A DNA stretch of 64,000 nt from Pyropia haitanensis (taxonomy: Eukaryota > Rhodophyta > Bangiophyceae > Bangiales > Bangiaceae), in contig SDUX01000001.1 in assembly GCA_008729055.1 (NCBI GenBank), forward strand, positions 124,001-188,000, written 5' to 3'. The translations under genes and the position numbers were made by a program. The notes below the pieces were generated by a model, which saw only the letters and a list, made by a program, of their open reading frames with translations, ran no database searches and was not told the origin of the DNA. The stretch's first letter is position 1. Each line of letters begins with the position of its first letter. Positions 19,423 to 30,149 of this stretch are shown piece after piece.

Positions 19423-21921
19423 TCACGGTTTTGGAGGTGGAGGAGAGGGCGGCCGCGAGCGGATGCTGGCACCAGACCACCACCCCGAGCGGTCCGTTTG
19501 AGCGCGCACCAGCACCGGCGTCGTAGACAACACTGGGGAGGGCACCGGCGAGCGCGTCCGGGCCGTCGATGCCCTCGTGGGGTGGTCCGTCTGGGCGCGC
19601 GCCAGCGCCGCCGCCGTCGATGGCGCCGGCGACGGTAGCCCGCAGTCGGTGCTCGCGCGGCTGACCAGCACCGCCGGCGGCGCGCTCCGTGGCGGCCGTC
19701 CCAGCTGCCGCTCCGTGTGTGCAGGAAGCGGCGTCGTCGGTGGCGGCGGCAACGACGCGTCCGAGCCATCTGTCCACGACAGTGGCAGCACCGCGACGGC
19801 CACGTCGGCAAGCAACTCTTGCAGGCGTGACGTGACGCGCCCGCCCGTGACAGCCGCGGTGGCCGCGCCGCCCGTGCCCGACGTGCCCTTGCGACTGCGT
19901 TCGCGCGCCAGCTGCGCGCTCAAGGCGGCCGCTACAATGATGGAATAAACGGTGGCCGCTCCGCAGGCGAGGAGCAGCACCAGCAGGGGGCGGTAGCCGT
20001 TGGCAGTCACCACCGCAAGAGTCTCGGACAGCACCACGGACGTGCCTTCGAGGCCCCTCTGCGTCACGTCCGCGTTCGGGAGTGTGCACTCGTCGGGGAG
20101 GCCGCGGCACTGCCAAGTGGTGTTGGAAAACTCAACGTGGAGCCTCTTGTACGTGGCGTTGCTGATCCACCGCGCGCCCTTGCGCTCCTTCCAGTTGAGC
20201 AACCCAAATGCGGCGACGGAGCCAAAGCCGACCATCACGGTTACGGCGAAGCGGGCCAAGTCGCCCAGGGACTGCCGTTTGGCATCTTTGGGCACAAATG
20301 TGACCGCTCCCGCGGCGGTGAGAGCCACGAGCAGGCCGGTCACAACCACGTCGCTCCGGTGGAAGGCGTCCTCGGGGGCGTCCGCGCCGAGGTAGTTGCC
20401 CGAGGTCAGCTTGTCCACAACTGTGTCGATATAGGCGTGGCGGTGGATGCTCTCGTCCTTGATCAGCCGCAGAACATTGGCGTTCGGCTTGACAGGGACG
20501 GTGCACCGGCCCAGCCGGCGGGCCAAGCCCACCTCGTCGGGCGACCCGTGGCCATTGATTTCCCGGCTTGCGGTGCCGGCCAGCCACGGCGGCTCGGTCA
20601 GCCACGGCCAGTCCGCGGGTGTCGTCGCGCTGAAGTTGTTTAGCGCGCCGGGATCGGTGCACGGCGGCGCGTGTGTGGCCTCACCGCGCGCAGGGATGAC
20701 GTGCCACCCTACCACAGCGCGCTTCATATCGTCACCGGGCGCGCGGAACTTCTCTCCGTTGTACCGCACCGTCTCGTCGGCGGACTTTTGCTGGTGGACG
20801 CCCTTGCACAGCGTCTTCTTGTCCAGGTACGTTGGAACCGGCTCCTGGCAGAGGACAAACGCGACCTTGGCCAGCCAGTCGGACGCGTTCGGGGCGCCAG
20901 CAGCCGTGGGCGCGGCGCCGCCGTTGAGGATCCACGCGGACTCGCAGGCCGCCTTGGTCTTGTCGGCCAGCTCCTCTGGTGCGCGCCCGGGGTACAAGTG
21001 GAGCCACGTGAGGAGGCGGGCGGTTAGATTCCAGGTGGGGATGGGCAGCCAGCCGCGCTGCACCATGGCGCCACGGCCGAGGCCGAGGAAGCTCCGCTGC
21101 ACGGCCGACACGGGCAGGCGGGCCCCCCCCGTCGCCGCGGGCGGGTGGGTCACCACCGTGACGGCGTCCTCCTTGCTGACTCTGCAAGCGGAGCTGGTGT
21201 CGTTGCACGCGGACGCGCTGCACGCCCCCCGGCTGGTCGTGTCCACCGCCGTCAAGTCGGAGCAGTCTGAGAGGAGGCACACGGCGCGTGTGACGGCCGT
21301 CACGGCTACCACCTCGTACTTGGCGCTCACCCGATGCACCTCCCCGCTGACCGTGTTGCGCTGCAGCGTCATCAGACCGAATAGTTGCGCGCGGTACCGG
21401 TCCTTCCACTCGAGCCGCTGCCCCGTGGCGGCCGCAAAGTCCCCAAACGATCGACCATGGGAACTCCACTGGGGTGGCACCCGCCACGCGGTGTGTGCAA
21501 AGCGGTCATGGTGGGTCCTCGTCGCCAGCCACCGCACCAGCCACGACAGGCTCGGGCGCTTGGCAATCAGCCAGTCGGTCCGTCGGACGCCTGGCGGCGT
21601 GCTCGCATTGGCCGCCACCACTTCGCCAACGTCCACCAGCGGCGCCGCGCACGTGCGCGCACCACGCGAAAAGGGCTCCAGGTTGAGCGACGCGAACCGT
21701 GGGGATGCTGGGTTGGCGTCGCCCCAGCACTGGAGCTCGGGCATGCGGTGGAGGGAGCCAAACTTGGTGGGGAACTTACCGAAGGGGAAGTAGCGGAGGG
21801 GTTCGGTGGCGGCCACAGGCAGCGCCGCCGCCGCGGCCACCCCCAGCAGCAGCAGCGGCAGCAGAACCACCAGCAGCGGTCGGGCCACGGCCGGTGCAGG
21901 CTCGCGGAGGGAGGTCTCCAT
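19423..21921 (-). CDS. Large membrane-anchored surface protein, family not recognised
   Basis: This encodes 832 residues from the ATG at 21921. I prefer that start because a signal peptide or first membrane segment follows directly (RPLLVVLLPLLLLGVAA, about residues 14-35); a start 30 codons upstream would add a basic stretch. Next comes a non-repetitive region of about 480 residues with many cysteines, tryptophans and several N-x-S/T sites, probably lumenal or extracellular. Hydrophobic segments lie at about 524-545, 554-575 and 640-667. A loop with NATYK and NTTW sits between the last two. The tail of about 165 residues is Ser/Pro/Thr-rich, with RAQTD repeated. Topology suggests an N-terminal ectodomain and a cytosolic tail. 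I recognise no family. It is intronless and uninterrupted with normal composition, so it is surely coding. Confidence 0.85.
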   Translation of the reverse strand: METSLREPAPAVARPLLVVLLPLLLLGVAAAAALPVAATEPLRYFPFGKFPTKFGSLHRMPELQCWGDANPASPRFASLNLEPFSRGARTCAAPLVDVGEVVAANASTPPGVRRTDWLIAKRPSLSWLVRWLATRTHHDRFAHTAWRVPPQWSSHGRSFGDFAAATGQRLEWKDRYRAQLFGLMTLQRNTVSGEVHRVSAKYEVVAVTAVTRAVCLLSDCSDLTAVDTTSRGACSASACNDTSSACRVSKEDAVTVVTHPPAATGGARLPVSAVQRSFLGLGRGAMVQRGWLPIPTWNLTARLLTWLHLYPGRAPEELADKTKAACESAWILNGGAAPTAAGAPNASDWLAKVAFVLCQEPVPTYLDKKTLCKGVHQQKSADETVRYNGEKFRAPGDDMKRAVVGWHVIPARGEATHAPPCTDPGALNNFSATTPADWPWLTEPPWLAGTASREINGHGSPDEVGLARRLGRCTVPVKPNANVLRLIKDESIHRHAYIDTVVDKLTSGNYLGADAPEDAFHRSDVVVTGLLVALTAAGAVTFVPKDAKRQSLGDLARFAVTVMVGFGSVAAFGLLNWKERKGARWISNATYKRLHVEFSNTTWQCRGLPDECTLPNADVTQRGLEGTSVVLSETLAVVTANGYRPLLVLLLACGAATVYSIIVAAALSAQLARERSRKGTSGTGGAATAAVTGGRVTSRLQELLADVAVAVLPLSWTDGSDASLPPPPTTPLPAHTERQLGRPPRSAPPAVLVSRASTDCGLPSPAPSTAAALARAQTDHPTRASTARTRSPVPSPVLSTTPVLVRAQTDRSGWWSGASIRSRPPSPPPPKP

Positions 21922-24696
21922 CGTTGGGGGGGGCGCACCTTGCCCGCCGGCTGACCAGCGGTACCCGGGATATCGGTGGTCCCTACGGCGAGTGGTGCCG
22001 ATGACGCTCACGGCGTCGGATGGTGCCGGTAGAGTGCAGAGCGGGTGGTGCCGGTGGGGTTACGCCGCGAGGCAGCTTGGCGCCGGCGATGGGCCAACGC
22101 CGCCGTCGACGCGCCTAACCCCACCTCACCTCCCGCCGTGGCTGGGCCGTGACGTCAGCGCCGGCTGGCCGCCACGGCCGCACGGCGCCGGCGCCCGCCC
22201 GACAGTGCAGACGCACCCATCCGGCGTGCGTGCGTCGGGGCCGCCCTCTCCTGGCGGCGTGGTAGAACAAAGGCGTGTGGCCGCCGCCCGAGACACATCC
22301 CCACTCTCCCCCCCCCCGCCTCTGGGCGGTGCGGGAGCGGCGCGGGGGTGCCCACGGCGGCGCCCCCTCGGCGGGCCACAGCGCGTACACGGCGCCCGGC
22401 CCGCCTGCGTGCATGTGCTGGCGCTGGATCCACCCATCCAGTCACACGCCGAGCTCGACCGCCCGCCCACCCGCGCCGTGCGCACCGCGGCGCGGCGGTC
22501 GCCGCTCGCTGACGCCGCGTCCGAAGCGGGCGCGGCAGCGGCGGCGGCCGCGCCGGGACCGTCGTGGACGGGCGGCGCGGTCTCACGGACCCGTCTGGGC
22601 GCGCGTGCGCGCGCCGCGCGGCGGCGCACCCCCCGCGGCGGCGGTGTGCTGGCAGCGCCGCCGCGGCGCGCGCCGGGTGCCGGCGGGCGGCGCGGCGGCC
22701 GCCGCGGTGGCGGTGTCGCCAGCTACGCCGGCCACGCCGCCGGGCGGCGTGACGGCTGGCCGCCCGTTTTCGGGGCGGGGCGCACCCCCGATGACGGCGC
22801 GGGGCGGGTGCCCCGCCAGAGGTGTTTGGAGATAGAGCGCCAGGCTGTGTGCATGGCTGCGGATGGTATGGCGTGGGGGAGGCGGCGAAGGCGGGCAGCG
22901 CGGGGATAGACGGTGGAGGGGGGGGGGGGGGGGGGGGGAACGGAGCACCACGTCAATACTCCCTACAGCTGGCGGTGTGTCGCGCTGGGCGGACAGGCCA
23001 GCACAGCAGCCCGCGCGGCGGCAGCAGCACGGCCTCGTCCGCGCTGCCTCACCTGGTCATAAGAGTCCTCACCAACTCGCAGTCGGAATTGGTCGGCACC
23101 GGTCCCCGCGTTGGCACCGGGCAAAGAGGCGCTCGCGGCGGCAGGGCGACGGTACGGGGCGGGAGGTGGGGCGGCGCCCGCTTTGTTGGGGACCGACGTG
23201 CATCCCGGGGGACGGTGGTGACGCCCGCAGCAACCGCGTCGACGGCCATCAGCCGGTCCATCCACCCCGAGGCGGCGTCGCAGCCGTTGGTGTAGCCGCG
23301 CCCTCTAGGCGCCGCCCGCGCCGACGCGGGCGTGCCCCAATGGGGGCGGCGCGCCACCGCCGCCACGCGGCCGCCGGCCGGCCGGTACGGCGCGGCGCGG
23401 CGTCGCTCTGCCGCCACGCACGGCGGGGGCGTGTGTCGCCCCCCCTGCCGCCCCCTGTCCGTGTGGGTGTGTGGGCGGTGGCGGCGGCCGCCGCCGCGGC
23501 GGCACCGCGGCGGGGCGCGCCCGCACGCCGTCGGCGGCGGCAGGCGTGCGCGCGTCCCGGCCGGGTAGGCCTAGTCGTGGAGGGCGGCAGCGGCCCAAGC
23601 GGGGGGGGACCCGCCGTCGGCGCGGCGACTGCGCCCGTGCGCGGGCGCCGGCGCGTTGGTGGTGGGGGGGGGGGGGGGGAGTCACCGCCCCGCCCACCCG
23701 TCGGCCTCGACAGACGCCGCCTCTCCCGCCCGCCCCGCACAAGGCGCGCGGCGGCGGCGGTTTGGGAAACCCAGCGGCGCACGCGGCGGCGGCCGCCGAC
23801 GGGGCGGCGCGCTCCAGGAACGACGCGCGGCGGCGGCGGCGGCCAGACGCCTAGACCCCACCGCCGCCGCCACCGCCGCCGCCGCCGCCACCCGCGTCGA
23901 CGCTGCCGCCAGCGCCACCCGCTGCGGCCGCCCTCGCCGCCGCCGCGAGCGGCCGCCGCCGCCCGCCCACCGCGCACACCCCCCCGGCCGGTGGCGGCCG
24001 CCGCCCCGTTGCGCGCCCGCCGGCGGCGGTGACCACCGCGGCGGGCGGGAGCCGCCCGCGGCGTGCCACGCCCGCAGCCACCGCCGGTCCGTCTCGCACG
24101 GGGGCGCGCCGCGTGCGGCGGCGGCCGCTACCGACGCGACGCCGGCAGACTATAGAGCCTCCCGCGCCGTGCCCCCCCTCTGCACACACGGACCGACGCC
24201 ACGGGCGCCACGCCTCCCCCCCCACTCCCCCCCCCAACGATCCCCATCGCCACCGCCAGCGGCGGCGGTCGTCCCCAGCGCCGTCCCCGCCGCCCGCACC
24301 GCGCCCATCCCCGCCCGCCGTCCCGCGTCCACGACGGCGGCGGTGCGACGCGTGCCGACCGCCCGCCGCACGGCGGGCGCGGAGCTTGGACGGCGGGCGT
24401 GGCGCGCACCACCACCGCCGCCGCCGCAGCCGCCGCCGGCTGGCCACGGTCGCCTTGCCGCCACCACCACCGCGGGGGGCGCCGGCGCCCCCCCCCCCAC
24501 CCTCTCTGCGGCGGCGGCCGACGGGGGGACCTACCGCCCCCAGACGCCAGACAGCGTCGGCGGCGCGACCCCTAGGCGCGCGGGGACACCATCAGTGGCG
24601 GTGCGCCGCAGCACGCGAGGGGCGGACACCAGCCGCACCGGCGGCCGCGGGGGGGAGCAGGGCGGGGGGGAGTAAAGCGGCACGGCCACCGCGAGC

Positions 24697-24730
24697 ACAA
24701 AAAAAACAAAAAAACAAAAAAAAAAAAACA
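24697..24730 (+). repeat. A-rich tract in GC-rich DNA
   Basis: Thirty of about 34 bases are A, interrupted by single C residues. It is one of four such tracts in the window's intergenic DNA and could be a fossil poly-A tail or, on the other strand, a T-rich terminator-like run. Confidence 0.6.
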
Positions 24731-24926
24731 GTGGAAAGAGGGGGGGGAGGGGACGCCGCCGCGACGGCCACCGCGACGGCGAGCGGCGGGCGGGGCGGCG
24801 CGTGCCACGGCGGGCGCCGCGGCCACCGTGGGCCACCACCACCGCCCGCCCACCCGGGGGGTTCGCCGCCGTGGCGGACGCCGCCGCCGCCGCCGCGACG
24901 GCGACCGCCGCGGCGGCCGCCGCGGC

Positions 24927-24961
<35 letters not shown>

Positions 24962-25183
24962 CGGCGGCAATGACGGCAACGACGGCGGCGGCGGCGGCGG
25001 CGGCGGTGGCGGGCAGCGTACAACGGCGGTGGCCGGTGGTACGGAACGGGAGGACCCCCGCCGTGGCGGCGGGGGGGACGCGCCGCGCGGCCGCGCCCAC
25101 CGTCGGCAGCGGCGGGTGCGCACGGCGGGGGCACGCGGCGCACACGCCCGTGGGCGGGCGCGACAGCGGGCGACGGGGCCAGC

Positions 25184-25191
25184 CATATATG
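25184..25191 (+). promoter_or_regulatory. CATATATG, candidate TATA element of the JmjC gene
   Basis: This is an isolated AT-rich octamer in strongly GC-rich DNA, 288 bases before the proposed ATG at 25479. The leader between them ends in long C runs, as in other genes here. Distance and isolation suggest a core promoter. Confidence 0.4.
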
Positions 25192-25478
25192 TAGGCGCCA
25201 CCGCCGCGCGGCGGCCGCGGCGGATCTGCCGCCGCGACGCCAGGCCCGCGGTCGACAGCCGCGTCGCCGCGCGCGCCCAATCCACGCCGCCCGCCACCGC
25301 GGCCGCGCGCCGGCGGCGTCGTCCCCCCCCCCCCGCCCCCCCCACCTCCCCCCACCGCCGCCACCCCACCCCCCCCCCCGCCATCCCCCCCACCGCCCCC
25401 ACCCCACCCCCCCCCCATCCCGGCACTCTCCTGATCCCCTCTTCCGCCCCCCCCCCCCCCCCCCGCCCTCGTTTCGCC

Positions 25479-25759
25479 ATGGCCTTCCTCCCCGTGCCGC
25501 CCCTGCTGTCGCGCCGCCGCCGCGGCCGCGGCCGCGGCCGCGGCGACCGCGGCGGCGGGTGGAGCGGCGCCGCCGCCGCCGCCGCCGCAGCCGCCCGCGG
25601 CGGCCGCCGCTGCCGACCACCCGCGGGCGGTGCCGCCGCCGTGACGGCCGCCGCGGACGCGGCGGCCGCCGGGGGGGGGGGGTCCCGTCCCCGCCCGTCG
25701 CGGCCGGCGTCGTCACCACCGCCGCCGCCGCTGCTGCGGAGCCCGCGGCGGCGACGGCG

Positions 25760-25799
<40 letters not shown>

Positions 25800-27192
25800 G
25801 CGGCCCCCCACCCGAGGATGCGGACGGCGTGTACACGGGACCGCCGCTGTTCACGCTCCCCCCCCCGGGCGCTCCCCCCCCCCCCCGCACCCCGTGACGC
25901 CGACCCCCCCCTCCGCCGTTGGCGCCGCCACCTTTCTCACCCACTACTGGCAGCGGCGCCCCGTCCTGCTGCGCGGCGTGTTGCCCTTTACCCCCCCCCT
26001 GACGCCCGCCACGCTCGCCGGCCTGGCCGTCGAGCCCGGCGTTGCCGCCCGCGTCGTCACGTACACGCCGACCGGCGACGGCGACGGCGGTGACGGCGGC
26101 GGCACGTACACCCTCGAGGCGGACGATGTGGCCGCCGGCCTCGCCACCTTCCCGGACACGGGCGGCAGCCTCCTCGTTGCGGGCTGCGAGGCGCTGGTGC
26201 CGCCGCTGGCGGGGGGGCTCCTCGGCTCGTGGGCGGGCCTCGTTGGTGGCTGGCGCACGGGCGACGTGATGGTCAGCTACGGCTCCCGCGGCGGCACCGT
26301 CGGCCCACACGTGGACTCGTACGACGTGTTCCTCGTCGCGGGCGCGGGCGCCCGCGAGTGGCGCGTCGCGTACGAGGCGGTCGCGGAGGGCGCCGAGGTG
26401 GAAGTCCCGCACTGCCCGCTGCGCGTGCTCGCGGGGCCCGGCGGGGGCGTGTTTACGGAACCCCGCCGGTCACGGTGGGTGTCGTACGCGGTGCGGCCGG
26501 GGGATGTGGTGTACGTGCCGCGGCGGCACCCGCACTGGGGCGTGTCGGTGGGTGGCGAGGGGGGGATGACGTACAGCGTGGGGCTCCGCTCCCCCGCCGC
26601 CGCCGACGTGGCCCGCGCGTACGTGGCGGACGTTGCCGACGGGCTGTGTGGGCGACGGGGGGTGGCGGACCCGGTCGCCGCCATGGCCGCGGCGCTCACC
26701 CCCGGCTGGGCCGCCGGCGGTGCCGCCGCCCCCGGCGCCGCCGCCGCCGCCGCCGCCGTCGCCGCCGCCGACGCTGCTGCCGGCGCCGCCGCCGGCGCCG
26801 CCGGCGTTGGGGCGGGCGCCGCCGCCACGACGGCGGTCGACGAGCTCGGCGCCCCCGCCCTCGACGCCCTGTGGGCGGCCACCGTCGGCGCGGTCGCGGC
26901 GGCCGGCCGGCCGGCGTTTGACGACTGGGCGCGGCGGGAGCTGACGGCGCCCAAGGGGGAGCTCGAGGAGGTCCCCCCGGCCGAGTGGGACGAGATGGAC
27001 GCGGGCGCCGCGCGGGACGCCGCGGTCGCCGCCGCGATGGAGTCGCTGCTAGCAGGGGAGGGCGGCGGCGGGGGTGGGGGGGGGGGGGGGCCGTTGAGGT
27101 GGAGGACCCGACTGTGTGGGCGGGGGGAGCCGCCCCGCTGGTGGGCATCCGCCGCCGCGTCGGCAGCGTGCTGGCGTACGCGGCGGCCGCCG

Positions 27193-27232
<40 letters not shown>

Positions 27233-27647
27233 CAGCGGCGGGGCCACCCTCTACGCCAACGGCGTGCCCTACCCCGCCGAGTCTGTCCTGGCGGCCGCCA
27301 CCGCCGCGGGGATGTGGCGGGTGGTGCCGTCGGCCGACGCCACGGCGCCGGTGGCCCGCTTTGTCGCGACCGTCGGCCGCCCGCTGGCCGAGGCGCTCGT
27401 CGCGGCGGGGGTGTGGGTGTTTGTGGCGGCGGACGAGGCGACGTGGGATGGGCAGGAGGAGGAGGAGGAGGAGGAGGGGGAGGAGGGGGAGGGCGACGGA
27501 TGGGAGGCGAGGGGGGAGTGGGACGATGACGGGGAGGGGGGCGACGCCGGGGGGGCGGGGAAGAGGGAGTGGGCGGGGGAGGGGCTGTGGGAAGAACCAG
27601 GGGGGGGGGGGGAGCGTAGCCGCGGGGCAGAGGGCCGCTCTGCTTGA
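25479..27647 (+). CDS. JmjC ribosomal-oxygenase-like protein (bacterial YcfD/RoxA type), frame broken at homopolymers
   Basis: The core (25894 to about 27075, one frame) reads like the YcfD/RoxA branch of JmjC oxygenases, Fe(II)/2-oxoglutarate enzymes that in bacteria hydroxylate ribosomal protein uL16. It has FLTHYWQRRPVLLRGVLP at its start, the iron-binding GPHVDSYDVF (H at 26308, D at 26314), GAREWRV, and GDVVYVPRRHPHWGVSV giving the distal histidine (26533). An Ala-rich insert follows. After a 15-G run (27076-27090) the reading continues in another frame with LYANGVPYPAESVLA and FVATVGRPLAEALVAAGVWV, which fits the family's C-terminal winged-helix part, then an acidic tail. At the 5' end an ATG at 25479 is joined to the core only by changing frame at a 12-G run (25671-25682) and a C run (25874-25886). 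The three breaks are more likely tract-length errors or variation than decay, because motifs are intact. Confidence 0.75.
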
Positions 27648-29094
27648 ATCGGGGTGCCACCGTCGCTGCGTCGGCGCCGGCGCGAGCGTCGGAGAACCCA
27701 ACCGCCGCACCGGCGGGCGCGAGCGCAACCACCTCGTCTGGGAGCCGCGTCCGCGGCGACCGGCAGCTCACGGCAGAGCCGTGTGCTGGACTGGTTTGGC
27801 CGGTCGGGGTGTGATGGCGGGTGGGGCGCCACCAGCGCTGTCGCACGCGCCGCTGCTACCGCGGGGAACGAATGCAAGGGGTCATGGAACGTCGTGGACG
27901 CGGCGGACGGCCACAGTGGTCGTCGGCCGCGTGTGAAGGACCACACTCGTGGATGAGACAGCAAGCCCGCACTTGACAGCATCACCGGTTTGACCAGTCG
28001 GTGGGGCACCGTGGGCGGGGCACCGCCGGTACTGAGGCGAGCCGATGCTGGAATGAAGCGAGGACCATCAGCAACCTCTGTGGACGCGGTGGACGGCAGC
28101 CTCACGCCGCGCGTGAAGGACCCCTGCGTGGAACAGACGCAGAGACAGCATCGACAACCGGTTTGACCGGCACGCCGATGCTGCAGAGAAGAGAAGGCCG
28201 TCAGCAAACACTGGCGACGCGGTGGATGACAAGGACGGTCCCGGTGCCGCCCGTGAGGAAGAAACAGCGCACCAGCGTCGACCGCGCGTGGAGTCGTCGC
28301 GCCGCGCTTTCGACGCTGTTTTTCATTTTCCTGTCCGAGTGTGACCCTTGTGACCCTCGAATCTTCTCGAGCTGCTCGTGGCCGCGACGCGAACCAACTT
28401 GAATCCACTGAGTCGGTCGATCGGGTCGTCAAAGTACGACCGTGTCCAGATTAGAGCGCCAGCAATGTCTAGTCGACAGGCCGGCGGGTCCTCCGACAGC
28501 ACACCCCACCGGCCGCGTGGACCAATGGACAGCCGTGTGACGCATGCTCAAGCACAGCAAGGCAGTTTTCCACGCCGTGGGTGGACCACTCCGGCACACC
28601 ACAATCCACCCAGATCACCAAAGCCCCGACATCTGTGGCCGCGCGCGGCACCCGGGGCCGTGCTGTAACCTTGCTGCTTGTCAGCCGCCGCCGCCGTGCG
28701 CCTGTGCTGGCGGCGTCCGCCGCCGTGACTTGTCACACCTGTCCGCACCCGGTCACTGGCGCCGCTATGGACGCCCGCCACCCGTGCGGTCCTCGGTGGT
28801 CTACCAGTGCAAGTCGGGGAGTCGTGCCGCTGCCCGTACCTTGTTTCCCGCCGCCCTGTCAGGGACGCCACCAGCAATGGCGCACGCGCCGTCCCCCACC
28901 CGCCCCCCCTCCGTGGGAGCCATCCGGTTCCCTCATCAAGCCGGCGTTCAGTCGTCCACGTCGAAAGACGCTGTGCTGACGAGCAGGGGGGGGAGAGGAG
29001 AGTGGTGTGGGATGGCCGCGCTGGCAGCGGCGTGCTGCTAGGTGGGGCGAGTCCCGCCCGAGGTGGCCCCCCGGACCTGTCCCGCCGCTCGGGG
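27648..29094. other. No supported gene; degenerate tandem repeats
   Basis: The region has moderate GC and several short open frames without domains. Part of it is built of degenerate repeats (27830-28270, listed separately). A minus-strand frame of 387 codons crosses the repeats and the end of the JmjC gene, and I reject it. Confidence 0.4.
27830..28270. repeat. Three degenerate tandem units of about 130-190 bp
   Basis: The motif GTGGACGCGG(C/T)GGA(C/T)GGC, followed by GTGAAGGACC and later GACAGCA...ACCGGTTTGACC(A/G)G, recurs at about 27889, 28079 and 28212. It is preceded each time by a GATGCTG...GAA...G(T/C)CAGCAA-like segment. Units differ by many substitutions, so the array is old. No reading frame is conserved across units. 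Confidence 0.55.
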
Positions 29095-29101
29095 TATTAA
29101 A
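29095..29101 (+). promoter_or_regulatory. TATTAAA, candidate TATA box
   Basis: TATTAAA lies in GC-rich DNA 212 bases before the ATG of the secreted repeat protein. The leader that follows becomes C- and T-rich (29200-29300). The arrangement matches that of the other secreted-protein gene at 9244. Confidence 0.55.
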
Positions 29102-29306
29102 CGAGTGCCCGACGCGGCGGGAGTGTCTCGCCGCGACACAGATCCAGAAGCGCACCGCCAGCACTCCACCGCTCCCATCGATACTTCTTCCTCGCCGCTC
29201 CCTTCCCCCAGCGTCAACCACGACCAACCCACGCACCCTCTCAACACCCCCTCACTCCTCCGTCACCCTCGAGCCTTCCCCTCCCTTCCCGTCACCCGCC
29301 ATCACC

Positions 29307-29666
29307 ATGAGGTGGGTTGCGAAGCTTGCCGCCGCGGGCGTCGCCGCCGCCGCTGTCGCCGCCGCGGCCGCCGCGGCGCCCGTCGTGCGCGACCCCATGA
29401 CACTCGAGGTGCTGCCAACCGCCCGGGAGATGTACCTGCCCGCGGCCCCGCCGCCAGCGAGTCGGCTGGCCACGTCGGTCCGGACGGCGGCCGCCGTCGA
29501 CGCCGCCACCGCGCCGTCGCCGGCGGCGGAGGTGCCCTCCCCAGCGCCCGAGGCGCCTTCCCCAGGACCCGAGGTGCCATCTCCGGGACCTGAGCTGCCG
29601 TCACCGGGGCCGGAGCTCCCGTCGCCCGGCCCAGAGGTGCCGTCCCCGTCGCCGGACGCGTATTGA
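29307..29666 (+). CDS. Short secreted Pro/Ser-rich repeat protein (cell-wall or glycoprotein-like)
   Basis: This encodes 119 residues. The first 25 form a signal peptide (MRWVAK, then an Ala/Val run ending AAAAPVV). After a short ordered-looking linker with LEVLPTAREMYLP, the C-terminal half is a tandem array of six-residue units of the form PSPGPE, with variants PSPAAE, PSPAPE, PSPSPD and A in place of P, about eight copies. Such PSP-type arrays are typical O-glycosylation substrates in algal and plant wall proteins, but whether proline is hydroxylated here is unknown. The ATG follows ATCACC, and a TATA-like box and pyrimidine-rich leader lie upstream. The repeat copies differ mostly at third positions, showing that the protein repeat is maintained by selection. 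No relatives are recognised by name. Confidence 0.7.
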   Translation: MRWVAKLAAAGVAAAAVAAAAAAAPVVRDPMTLEVLPTAREMYLPAAPPPASRLATSVRTAAAVDAATAPSPAAEVPSPAPEAPSPGPEVPSPGPELPSPGPELPSPGPEVPSPSPDAY

Positions 29667-30149
29667 CATGGTGGCACGACGATCGTCGACGACGACACTG
29701 TCGCGACGCCTCACCCCGTCCCCTCCCCTGTCGCGATGCCGCTTTTCGGGCAACTAGGGCACGGACGGCCAGCCGCGGGCGACCGCAAGACTTAGACGGC
29801 GGGCGGCAAACCGCCGATGACGACCCTGGCAAGCGGCAGGGATATATCTATTGTCTCATTCGTAACTCTTTCACTTCCTTGACTAGCTCCTGATATTACA
29901 CACTCTCGTACTCTTCACCACTGCCCTGGTACGGCGCCTTTTTTGCGCAGGGCTTGCCAGCCGCCATAAGAAAATGCAATAAACCCCCTTCTTCCACACG
30001 ACCGCGTGTCCCGTTCGGGTGTCGTCCAGCCGCGCTGCCGCGCCGCGGCTGCCAAAAAAGCAAGAGCAGGCAACGTCCACCCTGCACACCCACAGCAGCC
30101 AGGGAAAGAGGAAAGGAACAGATGGGCCCCGGGTAGGGGCGGGCGGGGC
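29667..30149. other. Convergent intergenic region
   Basis: This lies between the stops of the secreted repeat protein (plus) and AP-3 delta (minus), so it should hold both 3' untranslated regions. It is AT-richer than the genes, especially 29840-29990. No further gene is visible. Confidence 0.5.

Larger units (their letters stand above)
21922..25478. other. Low-complexity GC-rich region, no accepted gene
   Basis: Overlapping Arg/Ala/Pro/Gly frames fill both strands. A minus-strand stretch at about 23417-23074 looks somewhat coding (it includes YTNGCDAASGWMDRLMAVD) and ends at a GTGAGG that could be a splice donor, but no partner exon is clear. A poly-G run lies at about 22919-22938. An A-rich tract at 24697-24730 and a CATATATG at 25184 are listed separately. 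GGC microsatellites occupy about 24930-25010. Confidence 0.35.

Noticed and set aside
24592..26412. Minus-strand open frame of 606 codons
   Set aside because: It is antisense to the JmjC core with its clear iron-ligand motifs, and its composition is low-complexity.
27269..28432. Minus-strand open frame of 387 codons
   Set aside because: It runs through degenerate repeats and antisense to the JmjC 3' end, with no recognisable domain.
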